From Micromonospora ureilytica (GTDB lineage: Bacteria; Actinomycetota; Actinomycetes; Mycobacteriales; Micromonosporaceae): a stretch of 64,000 nucleotides of DNA. Below the pieces are notes generated by a model that was not told the origin of the DNA, searched no databases, and was given only the letters and a program-made list of their open reading frames with translations. Numbering within the stretch: position 1 is the stretch's first letter; every line of letters starts with the position of its first letter. The DNA is taken from the NCBI RefSeq assembly GCF_015751765.1, contig NZ_JADOTX010000001.1, forward strand, positions 6,882,001 to 6,946,000, in the 5' to 3' direction. Shown one piece after another: positions 14,327 through 22,221 of this stretch. Position numbers and translations under genes: made by a program.

Positions 14327-17175
14327 GCTGCGTTCCTTTCGCTGAGGCAGGTCTGACAGGTCGGCCCGTGGCCGCCGCGACCGCGTACGTGGGTTCGGGT
14401 GCCGCACCGGTCGCAGTCAGCCCACACCGCCGGATTGGCGTAGGTCTGCTGGCACCGCAGGCAGTAGTTCGGGTCCGCTCTCTCCACACCCGCCGGCAGG
14501 CCCGCGAGAGGGAGGTGCGGGGGATGCGGGGGATGCGGGGGATGTTTCGGCCGGTCCCCGTAATCAAAATCAAGATCATCCGATTTCACATGCGCGAGAT
14601 GGGCTGGATTACTCCCCGCATCCCCCGCATCCCCCGCAGAAGGTGTCGCCGTATGTCCCGGTGCCGCCTGGATTCGCCACTTCTTGGTGCCGTCACGGTC
14701 CTTGCCTGCCGCCCGGACCGTGAGCGAGCCCGCCCAACGCCCGTCGCGGTTCTGCAACCACTTGCCGAGCGAACGCGTGATGCCCACCGGGCCGTTGCCC
14801 GACCGTGCCGCCTTGTCAGCCAGCTCGCCGGGCAGCGCGTCGAGCTGGATCGGGCGTTGGTCGGTGGCGAAGGTGCCCGCGTTGACCTCGGTCAGCAGCT
14901 CCTTGGCCGTCCACATGCGGTCGCCCTTGACCCGGTAGGCGGCAGCCAGGAAGTCGGCCCACTCGTCGTCGTCGCCGCCCACCTCGACCTGTGTGGAAGC
15001 GTGGTCGAAGATCCCGCCGACCTCGGCGAAGGTCAGGATGCCCTCGACAGCTCGCGTCCACCTGGCGTAGCCATCGCTGGCCCGCTCCGGCGGCAGCGGC
15101 ATGCCTGCGACCACCCACGCCTGAACGACGGTCAGCAGGGCGTGCAGCAGCTGCGGCCGGTGCATCCGCGCCCAGACCTCCGGGTCGCCGATGGCGAAGC
15201 CGGTCCGCAGCTCCGGACGGGGCACGCCCGGGTCGATGTCCGCGCTGATGGTCCGGCGCGGGATGTCCCCACCCAGGTTGAGGTTGTTGCCCGTGATGAC
15301 CCACAGCCGATCGTTGGGCACGCCAACCCAAGCCGTCGCGCCGAGCGGCCGGTCGCCCCACTGGTCGGAGGTGAGCAGGCCCGCCATGGTCGACGACCGG
15401 AGCACCCCGGAGACGTTGTCGAACACCACCACCGGCCCCGTGGTGTGGGACAGCACCGACGTGACCTGCTTGCGGAGTTCGGCCTCGTCCTCGGGCATCT
15501 CGGAGCGGAACACCCCGCCGTGGATGATCTGGGCGACCTTCGCCAGCTTCGTCTTGCCCGACCCGCGCTGGTGGGCGCCGATGGCCAGCAGCTTGTACGG
15601 CGGCGGCGTCAGGGTCCGCAGCAGCGGTGTGACCAGGCCGCCGATGTAGTTGGCCCGGTGGTGCGGGCTGACGAACGGGAAGCCGGCCAGCAGCTCGTCG
15701 AGCAGCGCCACGGCTGCCTTCACCTCGCGCGGGCTGGGCCGCTCGGACACGGCCGGCAGCGCGAGGCCCGGCTCGGGCAGGTAGAGCAGCTTCGTGGCCA
15801 GGTCGTACCCGGGGACGTCGAGCAGGCTCCCGTCCGGGCGGAAAACCGGCGTGTGGATCACGCCGCGCAGGCGCCGGAGGTTGGGCAGCATGTCGACGGC
15901 GTTGGTCGCAGTACGGGCCGCCGCGGTGGGGAACAGGGCCGGCGTCGGCACGTACGTGACGTCGGGTGCCTTGCCCTGCTTGACCAGCTTGAAGCAGTTG
16001 AAGGTGTACTGCACCCGGGCCGAGATGTAGTCGTACGACGCCACTCGGACCTGAGCCGGCCCGTCGTTGTTGTCGGGGTTGTCGTCGAGCGGGACATACC
16101 CGTTCTCGCCCTCCCGGGGGGTGTGGACGATGTCCGGGCCCCGGGTGAACATGCCGGCCAGCAGCCCGGTGCCGACGTTGTAGCGCAGCCAGTCCGCCAT
16201 GATCGCCGGGTTGCCCACGTCGAGCGCCGGCCGCTCGGCCGCCTGGTCGCCCTCGACGGCCAGGACCCGAGACGGGGGCGGCGCGCTGCTGGGCTTGCTC
16301 CAGCACCGGGCGACCTCGACGGCCACCCGGCCGACGTACTTGTCGTGCTGGTCGCACCAGGGCGTGAGCACGGTGACGGCCTGGCCCTGGGTGAACCCGG
16401 CCTCCATCAGCTCACGGGCGAGTCGGTAGAACTGCTCCGACCGATCACCCGGGTCGGCGTCCAGCAGCTCGGCGACGCGCGGCGTCAGCGGCCGGTTGAG
16501 CGGTTCGCCGTCGACCACCTCGGTGTGCTGGCGTGCCGGCGGCGTCAGGGTCTCGGCGAGCCAGTCGGGCAGGTCGGCGAACGGGGCCGCCCAGTCCTCC
16601 GGCAGATACACCTGGCCCGAGGCGTGGAGACTGCCCGGCCCGACGACGTACCCGCCCTTGCCGCGCACGTCTACGCCCTTGGGCAGGTTGCCCGTCGAGT
16701 TCGTGAACGGGTGCTCTCGGGGAACGCGGAAGTAGAAGTGCCTGCCGCCGCCCGGTCGCCCGCTCCGGACGATGAAGGTGTGCGGGATGGTGTGGCCGTG
16801 CTGCGCGGCGTAGTCCGTGAACAGCCCGAGCACGTCCTCGTCGATGACGAGCAGCTGCGAGGCGCGGCAGTCGATGCCGTAGTTCCTGGTCGTGCCGGCG
16901 AACATGGCGACGATGTCGGCGAGCTTGTTGGTGGCCTCGATCGACCACCGCCCGGTCGGGTGCTTGCCGCGCTCGGCGCACGTCGTCGGGTCGTGGCCCT
17001 TGGTCGGCACGCCGGCGCACTGTGGCAGTGCGGGGTGGTCGAGCGGGAAGACGTAGGCACCCCGTGTGGCCATGTACTGAGCGGCGTCCAGCACGGTAAC
17101 CTCGGGATTGGTCTCGCCGACCTGCTCACCGGCCGTCCCGTTCGCCTCGGGGCGGCCGTTCTGCGTCTGGGTCAT
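14323..17175 (-). CDS. Prim-pol/helicase replication protein (RepPP-type)
   Basis: 950 residues from ATG 17175. The N-terminal third is a bifunctional primase-polymerase domain: GAYVFPLDHP near 35, YGIDCRASQLLVIDED with the catalytic acids near 100, and SGRPGGGRHFYF. A P-loop GAHQRGSGKTKLA lies near 525, in a superfamily-3/virulence-type helicase, followed by VVVFDNVSG as Walker B and an arginine-rich sensor region. The C-terminus has a zinc ribbon (CLRCQ, CDRCG, CQTC). Such proteins start autonomous replication of excised AICEs. It starts one base after the xis stop and ends overlapping the next gene. The open frame upstream to 17466 covers xis and is not used. Inverted iterons lie inside its 3' part. 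Confidence 0.88.
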   Translation of the reverse strand: MTQTQNGRPEANGTAGEQVGETNPEVTVLDAAQYMATRGAYVFPLDHPALPQCAGVPTKGHDPTTCAERGKHPTGRWSIEATNKLADIVAMFAGTTRNYGIDCRASQLLVIDEDVLGLFTDYAAQHGHTIPHTFIVRSGRPGGGRHFYFRVPREHPFTNSTGNLPKGVDVRGKGGYVVGPGSLHASGQVYLPEDWAAPFADLPDWLAETLTPPARQHTEVVDGEPLNRPLTPRVAELLDADPGDRSEQFYRLARELMEAGFTQGQAVTVLTPWCDQHDKYVGRVAVEVARCWSKPSSAPPPSRVLAVEGDQAAERPALDVGNPAIMADWLRYNVGTGLLAGMFTRGPDIVHTPREGENGYVPLDDNPDNNDGPAQVRVASYDYISARVQYTFNCFKLVKQGKAPDVTYVPTPALFPTAAARTATNAVDMLPNLRRLRGVIHTPVFRPDGSLLDVPGYDLATKLLYLPEPGLALPAVSERPSPREVKAAVALLDELLAGFPFVSPHHRANYIGGLVTPLLRTLTPPPYKLLAIGAHQRGSGKTKLAKVAQIIHGGVFRSEMPEDEAELRKQVTSVLSHTTGPVVVFDNVSGVLRSSTMAGLLTSDQWGDRPLGATAWVGVPNDRLWVITGNNLNLGGDIPRRTISADIDPGVPRPELRTGFAIGDPEVWARMHRPQLLHALLTVVQAWVVAGMPLPPERASDGYARWTRAVEGILTFAEVGGIFDHASTQVEVGGDDDEWADFLAAAYRVKGDRMWTAKELLTEVNAGTFATDQRPIQLDALPGELADKAARSGNGPVGITRSLGKWLQNRDGRWAGSLTVRAAGKDRDGTKKWRIQAAPGHTATPSAGDAGDAGSNPAHLAHVKSDDLDFDYGDRPKHPPHPPHPPHLPLAGLPAGVERADPNYCLRCQQTYANPAVWADCDRCGTRTHVRGRGGHGPTCQTCLSERNAA
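14517..14637. repeat. Inverted clusters of 9-bp iterons inside rep
   Basis: GCGGGGGAT occurs three times in tandem at 14517-14543. Its complement ATCCCCCGC occurs twice at 14620-14637, with a degenerate third copy at 14611. The arms flank about 65 bp of AT-richer DNA. In the protein they encode HPPHPPHPPH and GDAGDAG-like repeats. Candidate origin of replication. Confidence 0.5.
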
Positions 17176-17176
17176 C

Positions 17177-17371
17177 TCAGGCGACCGCCTTGCGCTGCTC
17201 GGTCCGCAGCCGGTCGACGTACGCACCCAACGCCTCGGTGGGGATCCGGCGCGAGCGTCCGATCTTGACCGATTCGATCTCGCCAGCCTTGAGCAGTTGG
17301 AACATCTTGGCTCGGCTGATCCGGGCCTTCTTCGCGCTCTCCTCGACGGTGAGCAGCAGGGGGTCTGACAT
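17177..17371 (-). CDS. xis: Excisionase (Xis), HTH_17 family
   Basis: 64 residues from ATG 17371, with GGAG 5 bases upstream; the in-frame GTG two codons earlier is less well placed. It is one winged-helix domain: LLLTVEESAKKARISRAKMF, then GEIESVKIGRSRRIPTEALGAYV. This is the canonical layout of AICE/phage excisionases that bend att DNA and switch the integrase to excision. It heads the leftward operon and sits one base before rep, so excision and replication are co-expressed. The divergent promoter region carries candidate operators. Confidence 0.85.
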   Translation of the reverse strand: MSDPLLLTVEESAKKARISRAKMFQLLKAGEIESVKIGRSRRIPTEALGAYVDRLRTEQRKAVA

Positions 17372-17387
17372 GACCACTCCAATGATC

Positions 17388-17437
17388 TGGCCGATTCATG
17401 GTGCCGTGCACATGTGACCACACTTGGCCGGTCCATG
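17388..17437. promoter_or_regulatory. Candidate operator repeats between xis and integrase operon
   Basis: TGGCCGATTCATG at 17388-17400 and TGGCCGGTCCATG at 17425-17437 share 11 of 13 positions, in the same orientation and 37 bp apart, in the divergent region between xis and the HTH gene at 17507. They could bind a regulator that sets the choice between integration and excision. Confidence 0.45.
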
Positions 17438-17506
17438 CAAGTATCGGCAGACACATGGAGGTCCACGCTGGTTGACTCACGAAGTCGGCAGCCCTACGGT
17501 TGCGAC

Positions 17507-18058
17507 ATGCCAGAAAATCCCAAGGTCCAACTCGACTATCCGGAGGATCCCTTTGCTGAGCTGCCAGAAGGTCAGGTCGACGTACGGCGCGTGAGCGATG
17601 CGCTGGGCGACCTGCTTGGGGGAGAGTGGGGCGGCTGGCACCGAGGGCGGATCGTTCCCGACGCCGCGGTGTGGGCGCGGTTCTCGGAGGAAGAGACGGG
17701 CCGGTGGGTGCTCAGCGGGTTGCTACTCCTGGGCGACGCCGTCAAGGGGGAGACCTTGCGCAAGGTGCCTGTCTCCGTGATGGAGAACTCGCACAACCTG
17801 ACCCAGCGGCAGAGCGACACCGAAGTCATGGACGCGATTGCCGACCTACCGCCACTGCGGCGCGAGGTCGGCATGACGCCCGAAGAGTTCTCCCAGCTCG
17901 TCGCCCGGCACTACCGGGCTTGGGCGGCGGTGGTGCCTAGCCCGGTCGCTGCGATCGCCGCCGAGTGGGAGGTCAAGCCGCCGACGGTGCACACCTGGAT
18001 CCGCGAGGCCCGCCTACGGGGCTTCCTCCCGCCAGCGCGGAAGGGGAGGCCGACGTGA
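17507..18058 (+). CDS. HTH protein upstream of integrase
   Basis: 183 residues from ATG 17507; the open frame extends upstream but with no sign of coding sense. The protein is helical and acidic at first (DYPEDPFAELPEGQVDVRR). The C-terminal 40 residues (PVAAIAAEWEVKPPTVHTWI, then EARLRGFLPPARKGRPT) form a clear helix-turn-helix. Such genes are common directly upstream of actinobacterial integrases, which makes regulation of int expression or a recombination cofactor likely. The stop overlaps the GTG of int, so the two are coupled. Confidence 0.7.
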   Translation: MPENPKVQLDYPEDPFAELPEGQVDVRRVSDALGDLLGGEWGGWHRGRIVPDAAVWARFSEEETGRWVLSGLLLLGDAVKGETLRKVPVSVMENSHNLTQRQSDTEVMDAIADLPPLRREVGMTPEEFSQLVARHYRAWAAVVPSPVAAIAAEWEVKPPTVHTWIREARLRGFLPPARKGRPT

Positions 18059-19239
18059 CCAGCGGGCGGAAGGCGAACGGCCGTAGCTCGATCTTCAAGG
18101 GGTCGGATGGGCGTTGGCACGGCTACGTGACCATGGGCGTCAAGGACAACGGCCGCATCGACCGGCGCCACGTTCAGGCCGGCACCGAGAAGGCCGTGAC
18201 AGCCAAGGTCCGCGAGCTGGAGCAGAAGCGCGAGGCCGGCGGCGTCACCGCCGCCGGGAAGCCGCCCACGGTGGGGGAGTGGCTGACGTACTGGCTGGAC
18301 AACATCGCGGCCCGGAAGGTGCGGGAGTCCACGTTGCAGGGCTACCGCTCGAAGGTGGACGCGCACCTACTGCCGGGCATCGGCGCGCACCGGCTCGATC
18401 GGCTGCTGCCGGAGCACGTCGAGAAGTTCTACGCCGCGTGCGCCGTCAAGAAGCCGAAGCCGCTCGCCCCCGCCACGGTGCTGCAACTGCACCGGATCCT
18501 GTCTCGGTCGTTGAAGGTGGCGCACCAGCGCGGCCGGGTGACCCGCAACGTCTGTGAGCTGGTCGACTCGCCCAGCGTCAGCCGCGAAGAGGTGCAGCCG
18601 CTCACCGCAGCGGATGCGCGCGCCATCCTCGCGGCGGCGGCCGGGCGACGGAACGCGGCACGCTGGTCCGTCGCGCTGGCCCTCGGGCTGCGCCAGGGCG
18701 AGGCACTGGGGCTGTTGTGGGACGCCGTCGACCTCGACGCCGGACAGATCCGCGTGCGGTGGCAGCTGCAACGGCTCACCGGCCGTGGGCTGGTGCTGGT
18801 CGAGCCGAAGTCGCGGGCGAGCCGGCGCACCATCGCTGTGCCGGACCAGTTGGTCGACGCGCTCCGAGCGCACCGGGCAGAGCAGGATGCCGAGCGCGCG
18901 CTGGCCCGCGACCTGTGGGACGACCAGGTGCCGACGCTCGACGGCAAGGTGCTGCGCGGGTTGGTGTTCCCGCAGCCGACTGGGCGCCCGATCGACCCTC
19001 GGGCCGACTGGGCACAGTGGAAGCAGCTCAGCAAAGACGCAGGGGTGCGGGAATCCCGTCTTCACGACGCCCGACACACTGCGGCCTCGGTACTGCTCGC
19101 TCAGGGCGTGCCCGCCCGCGTGGTGATGGAGCTGCTTGGGCACAGCCAGATCGGGCTCACGCTGGGTACTTACTCGCACGTCGCGCCCGAGCTTTCGAGG
19201 GCGGCGGCCGAGGGCATCGGAGGTGCCCTGTGGAACTAA
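18055..19239 (+). CDS. int: AICE site-specific tyrosine recombinase (integrase)
   Basis: 394 residues from GTG 18055, behind AGGGGAGG with 5-base spacing and overlapping the upstream stop by 4 bases. The N-terminus has the arm-binding beta domain (SSIFKGSDGRWHGYVTMG). A SAM-like core-binding domain covers about 75-180. The catalytic domain has Arg near 213 (LGLRQGEALG), HDAR near 337-340, LGH near 362 and the nucleophile Tyr near 372 (GTYSH). It recombines attP with the 3' end of tRNA-Arg. It reads toward attR and ends 71 bases before it. All catalytic residues are intact, so it should be active. Confidence 0.93.
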   Translation: MTSGRKANGRSSIFKGSDGRWHGYVTMGVKDNGRIDRRHVQAGTEKAVTAKVRELEQKREAGGVTAAGKPPTVGEWLTYWLDNIAARKVRESTLQGYRSKVDAHLLPGIGAHRLDRLLPEHVEKFYAACAVKKPKPLAPATVLQLHRILSRSLKVAHQRGRVTRNVCELVDSPSVSREEVQPLTAADARAILAAAAGRRNAARWSVALALGLRQGEALGLLWDAVDLDAGQIRVRWQLQRLTGRGLVLVEPKSRASRRTIAVPDQLVDALRAHRAEQDAERALARDLWDDQVPTLDGKVLRGLVFPQPTGRPIDPRADWAQWKQLSKDAGVRESRLHDARHTAASVLLAQGVPARVVMELLGHSQIGLTLGTYSHVAPELSRAAAEGIGGALWN

Positions 19240-19240
19240 T

Positions 19241-19262
19241 TGCAACGGGAACTGCAACGGGG
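19241..19262 (+). repeat. Right arm-type repeat pair TGCAAC-N6-TGCAACGG
   Basis: TGCAACGGG at 19241 and TGCAACGGGG at 19253, 12 bp apart, just after the int stop. Same orientation and spacing as the pair at 2427-2446 inside the other end of the element. Candidate integrase arm sites. Confidence 0.5.
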
Positions 19263-19310
19263 CTTCCCTGCCCGCCATTGACGGGGTACAGTCCAGGCAG
19301 GTAAAGAACG

Positions 19311-19355
19311 GTGCGCCCGGCAGGATTCGAACCTGCGGCCTTGGGATTAGAAGTC
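19311..19355 (-). repeat. attR: 45-bp repeat within tRNA-Arg
   Basis: Identical to 2286-2330. It covers the anticodon loop side through the discriminator base of the intact tRNA gene, so crossing over here preserves a functional tRNA. Confidence 0.92.
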
Positions 19356-19384
19356 CCCTGCTCTATCCGCTGAGCTACGGGCGC
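19312..19384 (-). tRNA. tRNA-Arg (anticodon TCT)
   Basis: The minus strand reads GCGCCCG TA GCTC...GAGC, then a CTTCTAA loop with anticodon TCT, a GCAGG TTCGAATC CCTGC-type T arm and CGGGCGC plus discriminator A. The acceptor stem pairs perfectly. The 5' end is at 19384 and no CCA is encoded. The outer anticodon-stem pair is a mismatch. It reads AGA codons, rare in this GC-rich DNA, and is the integration target. Confidence 0.93.
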
Positions 19385-19544
19385 GTGTGGCGTGGATGTC
19401 GCGCCCAGAGGGTACCGCCGTCCCACTGCTCGACGGCGAAAAGGGTGCCCGCGTCCACGTTGCCGAGCAGAGTCTCACGTCGACCTCGTAGCGGGCATCC
19501 GGGTTACCGCGGACCGACCTGGCGCCGGACCGTACCTTTGGCTG

Positions 19545-20240
19545 GTGTTGCTGGATTCCGACGCCGAGAGCGACGTCGCCTACGAGCTGTGCCAGGTCGT
19601 TGGTCGCGCCATCCTGCCGTACCGGTCATCGGGCGCCTTCGGTACCGCGTTCTTCTTTCAGGGCGGCGACGACCCGGTGGGGGAGTCGCTGCTGACGGCC
19701 GCCGACCTGGTGGGCGGGTCCGGGGGCGAGTTGGGCCTGCGGTCGAGCGTCACGGAGCCGGTGGGGGTGGCCCCGGCCGTCATCTCCGAGGCCGAGATCG
19801 TGCCCGGTTGGGCCCGCTTCCCGGGCGACGGGGTCGCGGTGTTGCCGACCGCTGGCCTGCACCGCCATGCCGGTGACGGCGGCTGGCGGTGGCGGGTCCA
19901 GCCGGTGCCGGCGGGGATCGCCGCCGGGCCCGAGGTGGTCGCCCGCCTCGGCGCCGACGCCGGTTCCGCTTTCGTGCTGGCCCATGGGGTACGCGATGAC
20001 CTGTCGCGTCCGCTTGAGGTCGCGATCGAGCGGGTGGTCCGCGACGGGGACGCCGTGCTGATCACCACGGAGCTGCCGCCGGGGTACGTCGGCGCACCGG
20101 TCTTCATCGTCCAGGCTGAGCCCACCGGTGAAGTCTCCCCGTACTGCCTGGGCCTGGTCCTGCCCGGCATCGGCGGGCATCCGGTGGCGACCTTCGACCG
20201 GATCCGTGCCGTCCTCCCGGCGACGCCCGGCGACGTCTGA
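19545..20240 (+). CDS. Hypothetical protein (231 aa)
   Basis: First chromosomal gene right of the element. The open frame reaches back to 19392 but the segment before 19545 reads as non-coding. GTG 19545 lies 7 bases after a TACCTT -10-like box (19533), which fits a leaderless transcript. The sequence begins VLLDSDAESDVAYELCQVVG and has SSGAFGTAFFFQGGDD and a beta-rich second half with PPGYVGAPVFIVQ. I do not recognise the family. Confidence 0.6.
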   Translation: MLLDSDAESDVAYELCQVVGRAILPYRSSGAFGTAFFFQGGDDPVGESLLTAADLVGGSGGELGLRSSVTEPVGVAPAVISEAEIVPGWARFPGDGVAVLPTAGLHRHAGDGGWRWRVQPVPAGIAAGPEVVARLGADAGSAFVLAHGVRDDLSRPLEVAIERVVRDGDAVLITTELPPGYVGAPVFIVQAEPTGEVSPYCLGLVLPGIGGHPVATFDRIRAVLPATPGDV

Positions 20241-20262
20241 GCGGCGACGCCGTCCGGCCTGG

Positions 20263-21348
20263 TCAGCCGCCGGGCGTCGTCGCCCCCGCCGCGTCGGCCG
20301 TCTGCGCGTTGGTCTGCGCGGCGTCAGCTCGGCCGGCGTCGGTCGGCGCGGCATCCGCTAGGGACGCGTCTAAGCGTGCGGCGTCGGCCGGGGCGGTGGG
20401 GCCGGCGGCGAGGAACGCCTCGGCCCAGCGGCCCACCTCGTCGAAGACCTTCTTCCGTACGGCGGGGCCGGAGAGGGTGAGGTCGTGCAGCCCGCCGTCG
20501 AAGCGGGCCAGGGTGACGTGGCGACCGAGGCGGGGCGCGTAGCGGACCATGTGTTCGACGTCTAGTACGGCGTCGGCCAGGGTCGCGTTGTCGTGCCACT
20601 TGGTGCCCCGGAAGGAGCGGGTCGAGCAGGCCAGCAGCACCGGCACCTGGATGTCCAGCCCGGCGCGGAGCTGGCGTTGCCCGGTGCGGATCGCGTTCAG
20701 CCAGCCGGCCCGGACCGGGAACCCGGCCAGCGGCTTCCACGCCAGGTCGTAGGTCCACTCGCCGCGGTGGTCGGAGTGGATGCTCTCGCCGTACACCGTG
20801 CCCAGCCCGAACGGGAGGATGCGGTGCGGCGCCCTGCGGCCCAGCCGGGACACGGCGGCCGCGAGGGGTCGACGGACCGCCCAGGGGGCGTTCAGGTCGA
20901 AGAAGGGGCTGTTGAGCACCAGGCCGTCGATGGTGCCGGTGTCGCGGCGGGCGTCCGCCCAGAGCGAGATGATCAGGCCGCCGGTGGAGTGGCCCATCGC
21001 CAGCAGGGTGTCGTGCCCGTCGTCCTTGCGGATGATCTCAGCGGCGGCGTCCAGCTCGGGGAAGTAGTCGCTGATGTCGCGGCAGAAGTTCGGGGTCTGG
21101 GACGGGAGCAGACTGCGACCGTACTTGCGCAGGTCGAGCGCGTAGAAGTCCCAGCCTCGCTCGGCGAAGAAGTCGGCCAGGTGCGTCTGGAAGAAGTAGT
21201 CGACGAAGCCGTGTACGTAGAGCACGGCCCGCCCGGTGGGGCGCTCGGCCCGCCGCCGGACCAGTGTCGCGACAACGGGGCCTTCGTCGTCGGTGCCCAG
21301 GTCGATCGTCTGCCGCTCGTACGGCGGCCCCAACACGTCCGGTTCCAC
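20263..21348 (-). CDS. Alpha/beta hydrolase (lysophospholipase-like)
   Basis: About 361 residues from GTG 21348; the frame is open to 21438 but that extension enters a palindromic repeat. Core motifs: YVHGFVDYFFQTHLADFF (oxyanion strand), FYALDLRKYGRS, and the nucleophile elbow GHSTGG near 140. The acid and histidine lie in VEHMVRYAP and FDGGLHDLTLS. This is the layout of serine hydrolases of the monoglyceride-lipase/lysophospholipase type. The last 50 residues are a low-complexity Ala/Asp/Thr tail (AADAARLDASLADAAP...) that is probably disordered. Substrate unknown. Confidence 0.8.
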   Translation of the reverse strand: MEPDVLGPPYERQTIDLGTDDEGPVVATLVRRRAERPTGRAVLYVHGFVDYFFQTHLADFFAERGWDFYALDLRKYGRSLLPSQTPNFCRDISDYFPELDAAAEIIRKDDGHDTLLAMGHSTGGLIISLWADARRDTGTIDGLVLNSPFFDLNAPWAVRRPLAAAVSRLGRRAPHRILPFGLGTVYGESIHSDHRGEWTYDLAWKPLAGFPVRAGWLNAIRTGQRQLRAGLDIQVPVLLACSTRSFRGTKWHDNATLADAVLDVEHMVRYAPRLGRHVTLARFDGGLHDLTLSGPAVRKKVFDEVGRWAEAFLAAGPTAPADAARLDASLADAAPTDAGRADAAQTNAQTADAAGATTPGG

Positions 21349-21407
21349 GAACGCGACGCTACGCCCCCGCCCTACCCAGCGGTAGCCCGAGCCTCGCCGA
21401 TGCGTGC

Positions 21408-21486
21408 CCCCGCGATCTTGCACTTTCTGCCCCGACATAAGGGGCGATAGCCGCTGTTCGGGAGCCGAAAGTGCAAGATCGCGGGG
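21408..21486. repeat. Extragenic palindrome with GATCTTG core
   Basis: A perfect 20-bp inverted repeat (21408-21427 and 21467-21486; arm CCCCGCGATCTTGCACTTTC), with a smaller inner hairpin GCCCC/GGGGC. It lies between two leftward genes and could end transcription of the HPF-like gene. It shares the GATCTTG core with palindromes at 25.8-26.2 and 40.8 kb. Confidence 0.75.
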
Positions 21487-21497
21487 TTGGGCGTGGG

Positions 21498-21917
21498 TCA
21501 GGCGGTTTCCGCGTCGGCGCGGGGGGCCGTGTTCTCGGACTCGTCGACCTCAGCCTGCGGCTGGGGGACGTCGCGCAGGTGCTTGTTGTGCCGGGGCTCC
21601 TGGCGGGTCTTGGCGTCGTTGAGCCGACGCCGCAGGTCGTCACGGACGTCGTTCAGGGCGGCGTGCAGGTCCTCCTCCGCGGAGGTGGTGACGATCTTCT
21701 GCCGGCCGGCGATCCAGCACTCCAGGGTGACCTTCTGCCCGCGCGCCTCCCGGTCCTTGACCGACACCTCCAGCTCGGTGGCGTCAGCGTGGAAGCTGGC
21801 GAGCCGGGCGTCGAGGGTGGCGAACTGCTCGGCGATCCAGTTGCGGTCGCCCTGCGAGAACCCGGCGCCCACCCGCAGGCACTCAGCCACGGTGGCCGGG
21901 TTCGCCACGGCGCTCAT
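21498..21917 (-). CDS. HPF/RaiA-type ribosome-associated protein
   Basis: 139 residues. The N-terminal 100 residues form one beta-alpha-beta domain of the S30AE/HPF type (LDARLASFHADATELEVSVKD, VTLECWIAGRQKIVTTSAEEDLHAALNDVRDDLRRRL). A long charged tail follows (RQEPRHNKHLRDVPQPQAE). HPF proteins bind the small ribosomal subunit and hibernate 70S in stress or stationary phase. This copy is short and lacks the C-terminal dimerisation domain of long HPF, so it resembles the short form. It precedes a strong palindrome that may end its transcript. Confidence 0.7.
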   Translation of the reverse strand: MSAVANPATVAECLRVGAGFSQGDRNWIAEQFATLDARLASFHADATELEVSVKDREARGQKVTLECWIAGRQKIVTTSAEEDLHAALNDVRDDLRRRLNDAKTRQEPRHNKHLRDVPQPQAEVDESENTAPRADAETA

Positions 21918-22221
21918 CGCCGCGCCTCGGAAGCGTTCGCGGAGCCGATGGTAGTGATCGTCATGGCGCTGACCTCTCGTCGACGTGGAGCTGTCGGTGG
22001 TGCGTTGATCAAGTCCTTACCCAGTTCGGGCGGCGTGGGAAACCGTGGACGGCGCGTCGGGCGGGTCGGGCGTACCACATCGGGGCGTGATCAGGGCGTT
22101 GTCCACAGGTGGGTTCGTCATCCACAGGCGGGGGATGGGCGCTGGCGACGGGTGCCCTCAGTGTCGATGCTCGGTGTCGAGTCGACTCGCGCTGGCAGGC
22201 CCCGATCCCCCTGGAGGGACG
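21918..22221. other. 304-bp divergent intergenic region
   Basis: Contains the promoters of the HPF-like gene (leftward) and of ssb (rightward) and the DnaA-box-like sites at 22099-22126. No gene is supported. Confidence 0.5.
22099..22126 (+). promoter_or_regulatory. DnaA-box-like sites upstream of ssb
   Basis: TTGTCCACA at 22099-22107 matches the actinobacterial DnaA box exactly. TCATCCACA at 22118-22126 has two mismatches and is 19 bp further on. Both lie about 100 bp before the ssb start, which suggests DnaA-linked control. Confidence 0.5.

Larger units (their letters stand above)
2286..19355. mobile_element. Integrated AICE-type conjugative element at tRNA-Arg
   Basis: A 45-bp direct repeat bounds about 17 kb that contains integrase, excisionase, a prim-pol/helicase replication protein, an FtsK-like translocase and an SpdB-like spread protein. 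That is the diagnostic set of an actinomycete integrative and conjugative element that transfers double-stranded DNA with TraB and replicates autonomously after excision. The right repeat lies inside an intact tRNA gene, so integration rebuilds the tRNA. Layout: transfer operon rightward, phage-type cargo leftward, replication/excision operon leftward, and integrase operon rightward to attR. The presence of intact int, xis, rep and tra suggests it may still be mobile. The lone tape-measure gene is unexplained by this lifestyle. Confidence 0.9.

Noticed and set aside
14517..14637. CRISPR-like array (repeats of 9 bp)
   Set aside because: Units are tandem with no spacers and lie in coding sequence; they fit iterons, not CRISPR repeats.
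14368..17268. Rightward 966-aa open frame opposite rep
   Set aside because: Long antisense frame from high third-position GC of the rep gene. No motif, and the opposite strand has a full primase-polymerase/helicase protein.
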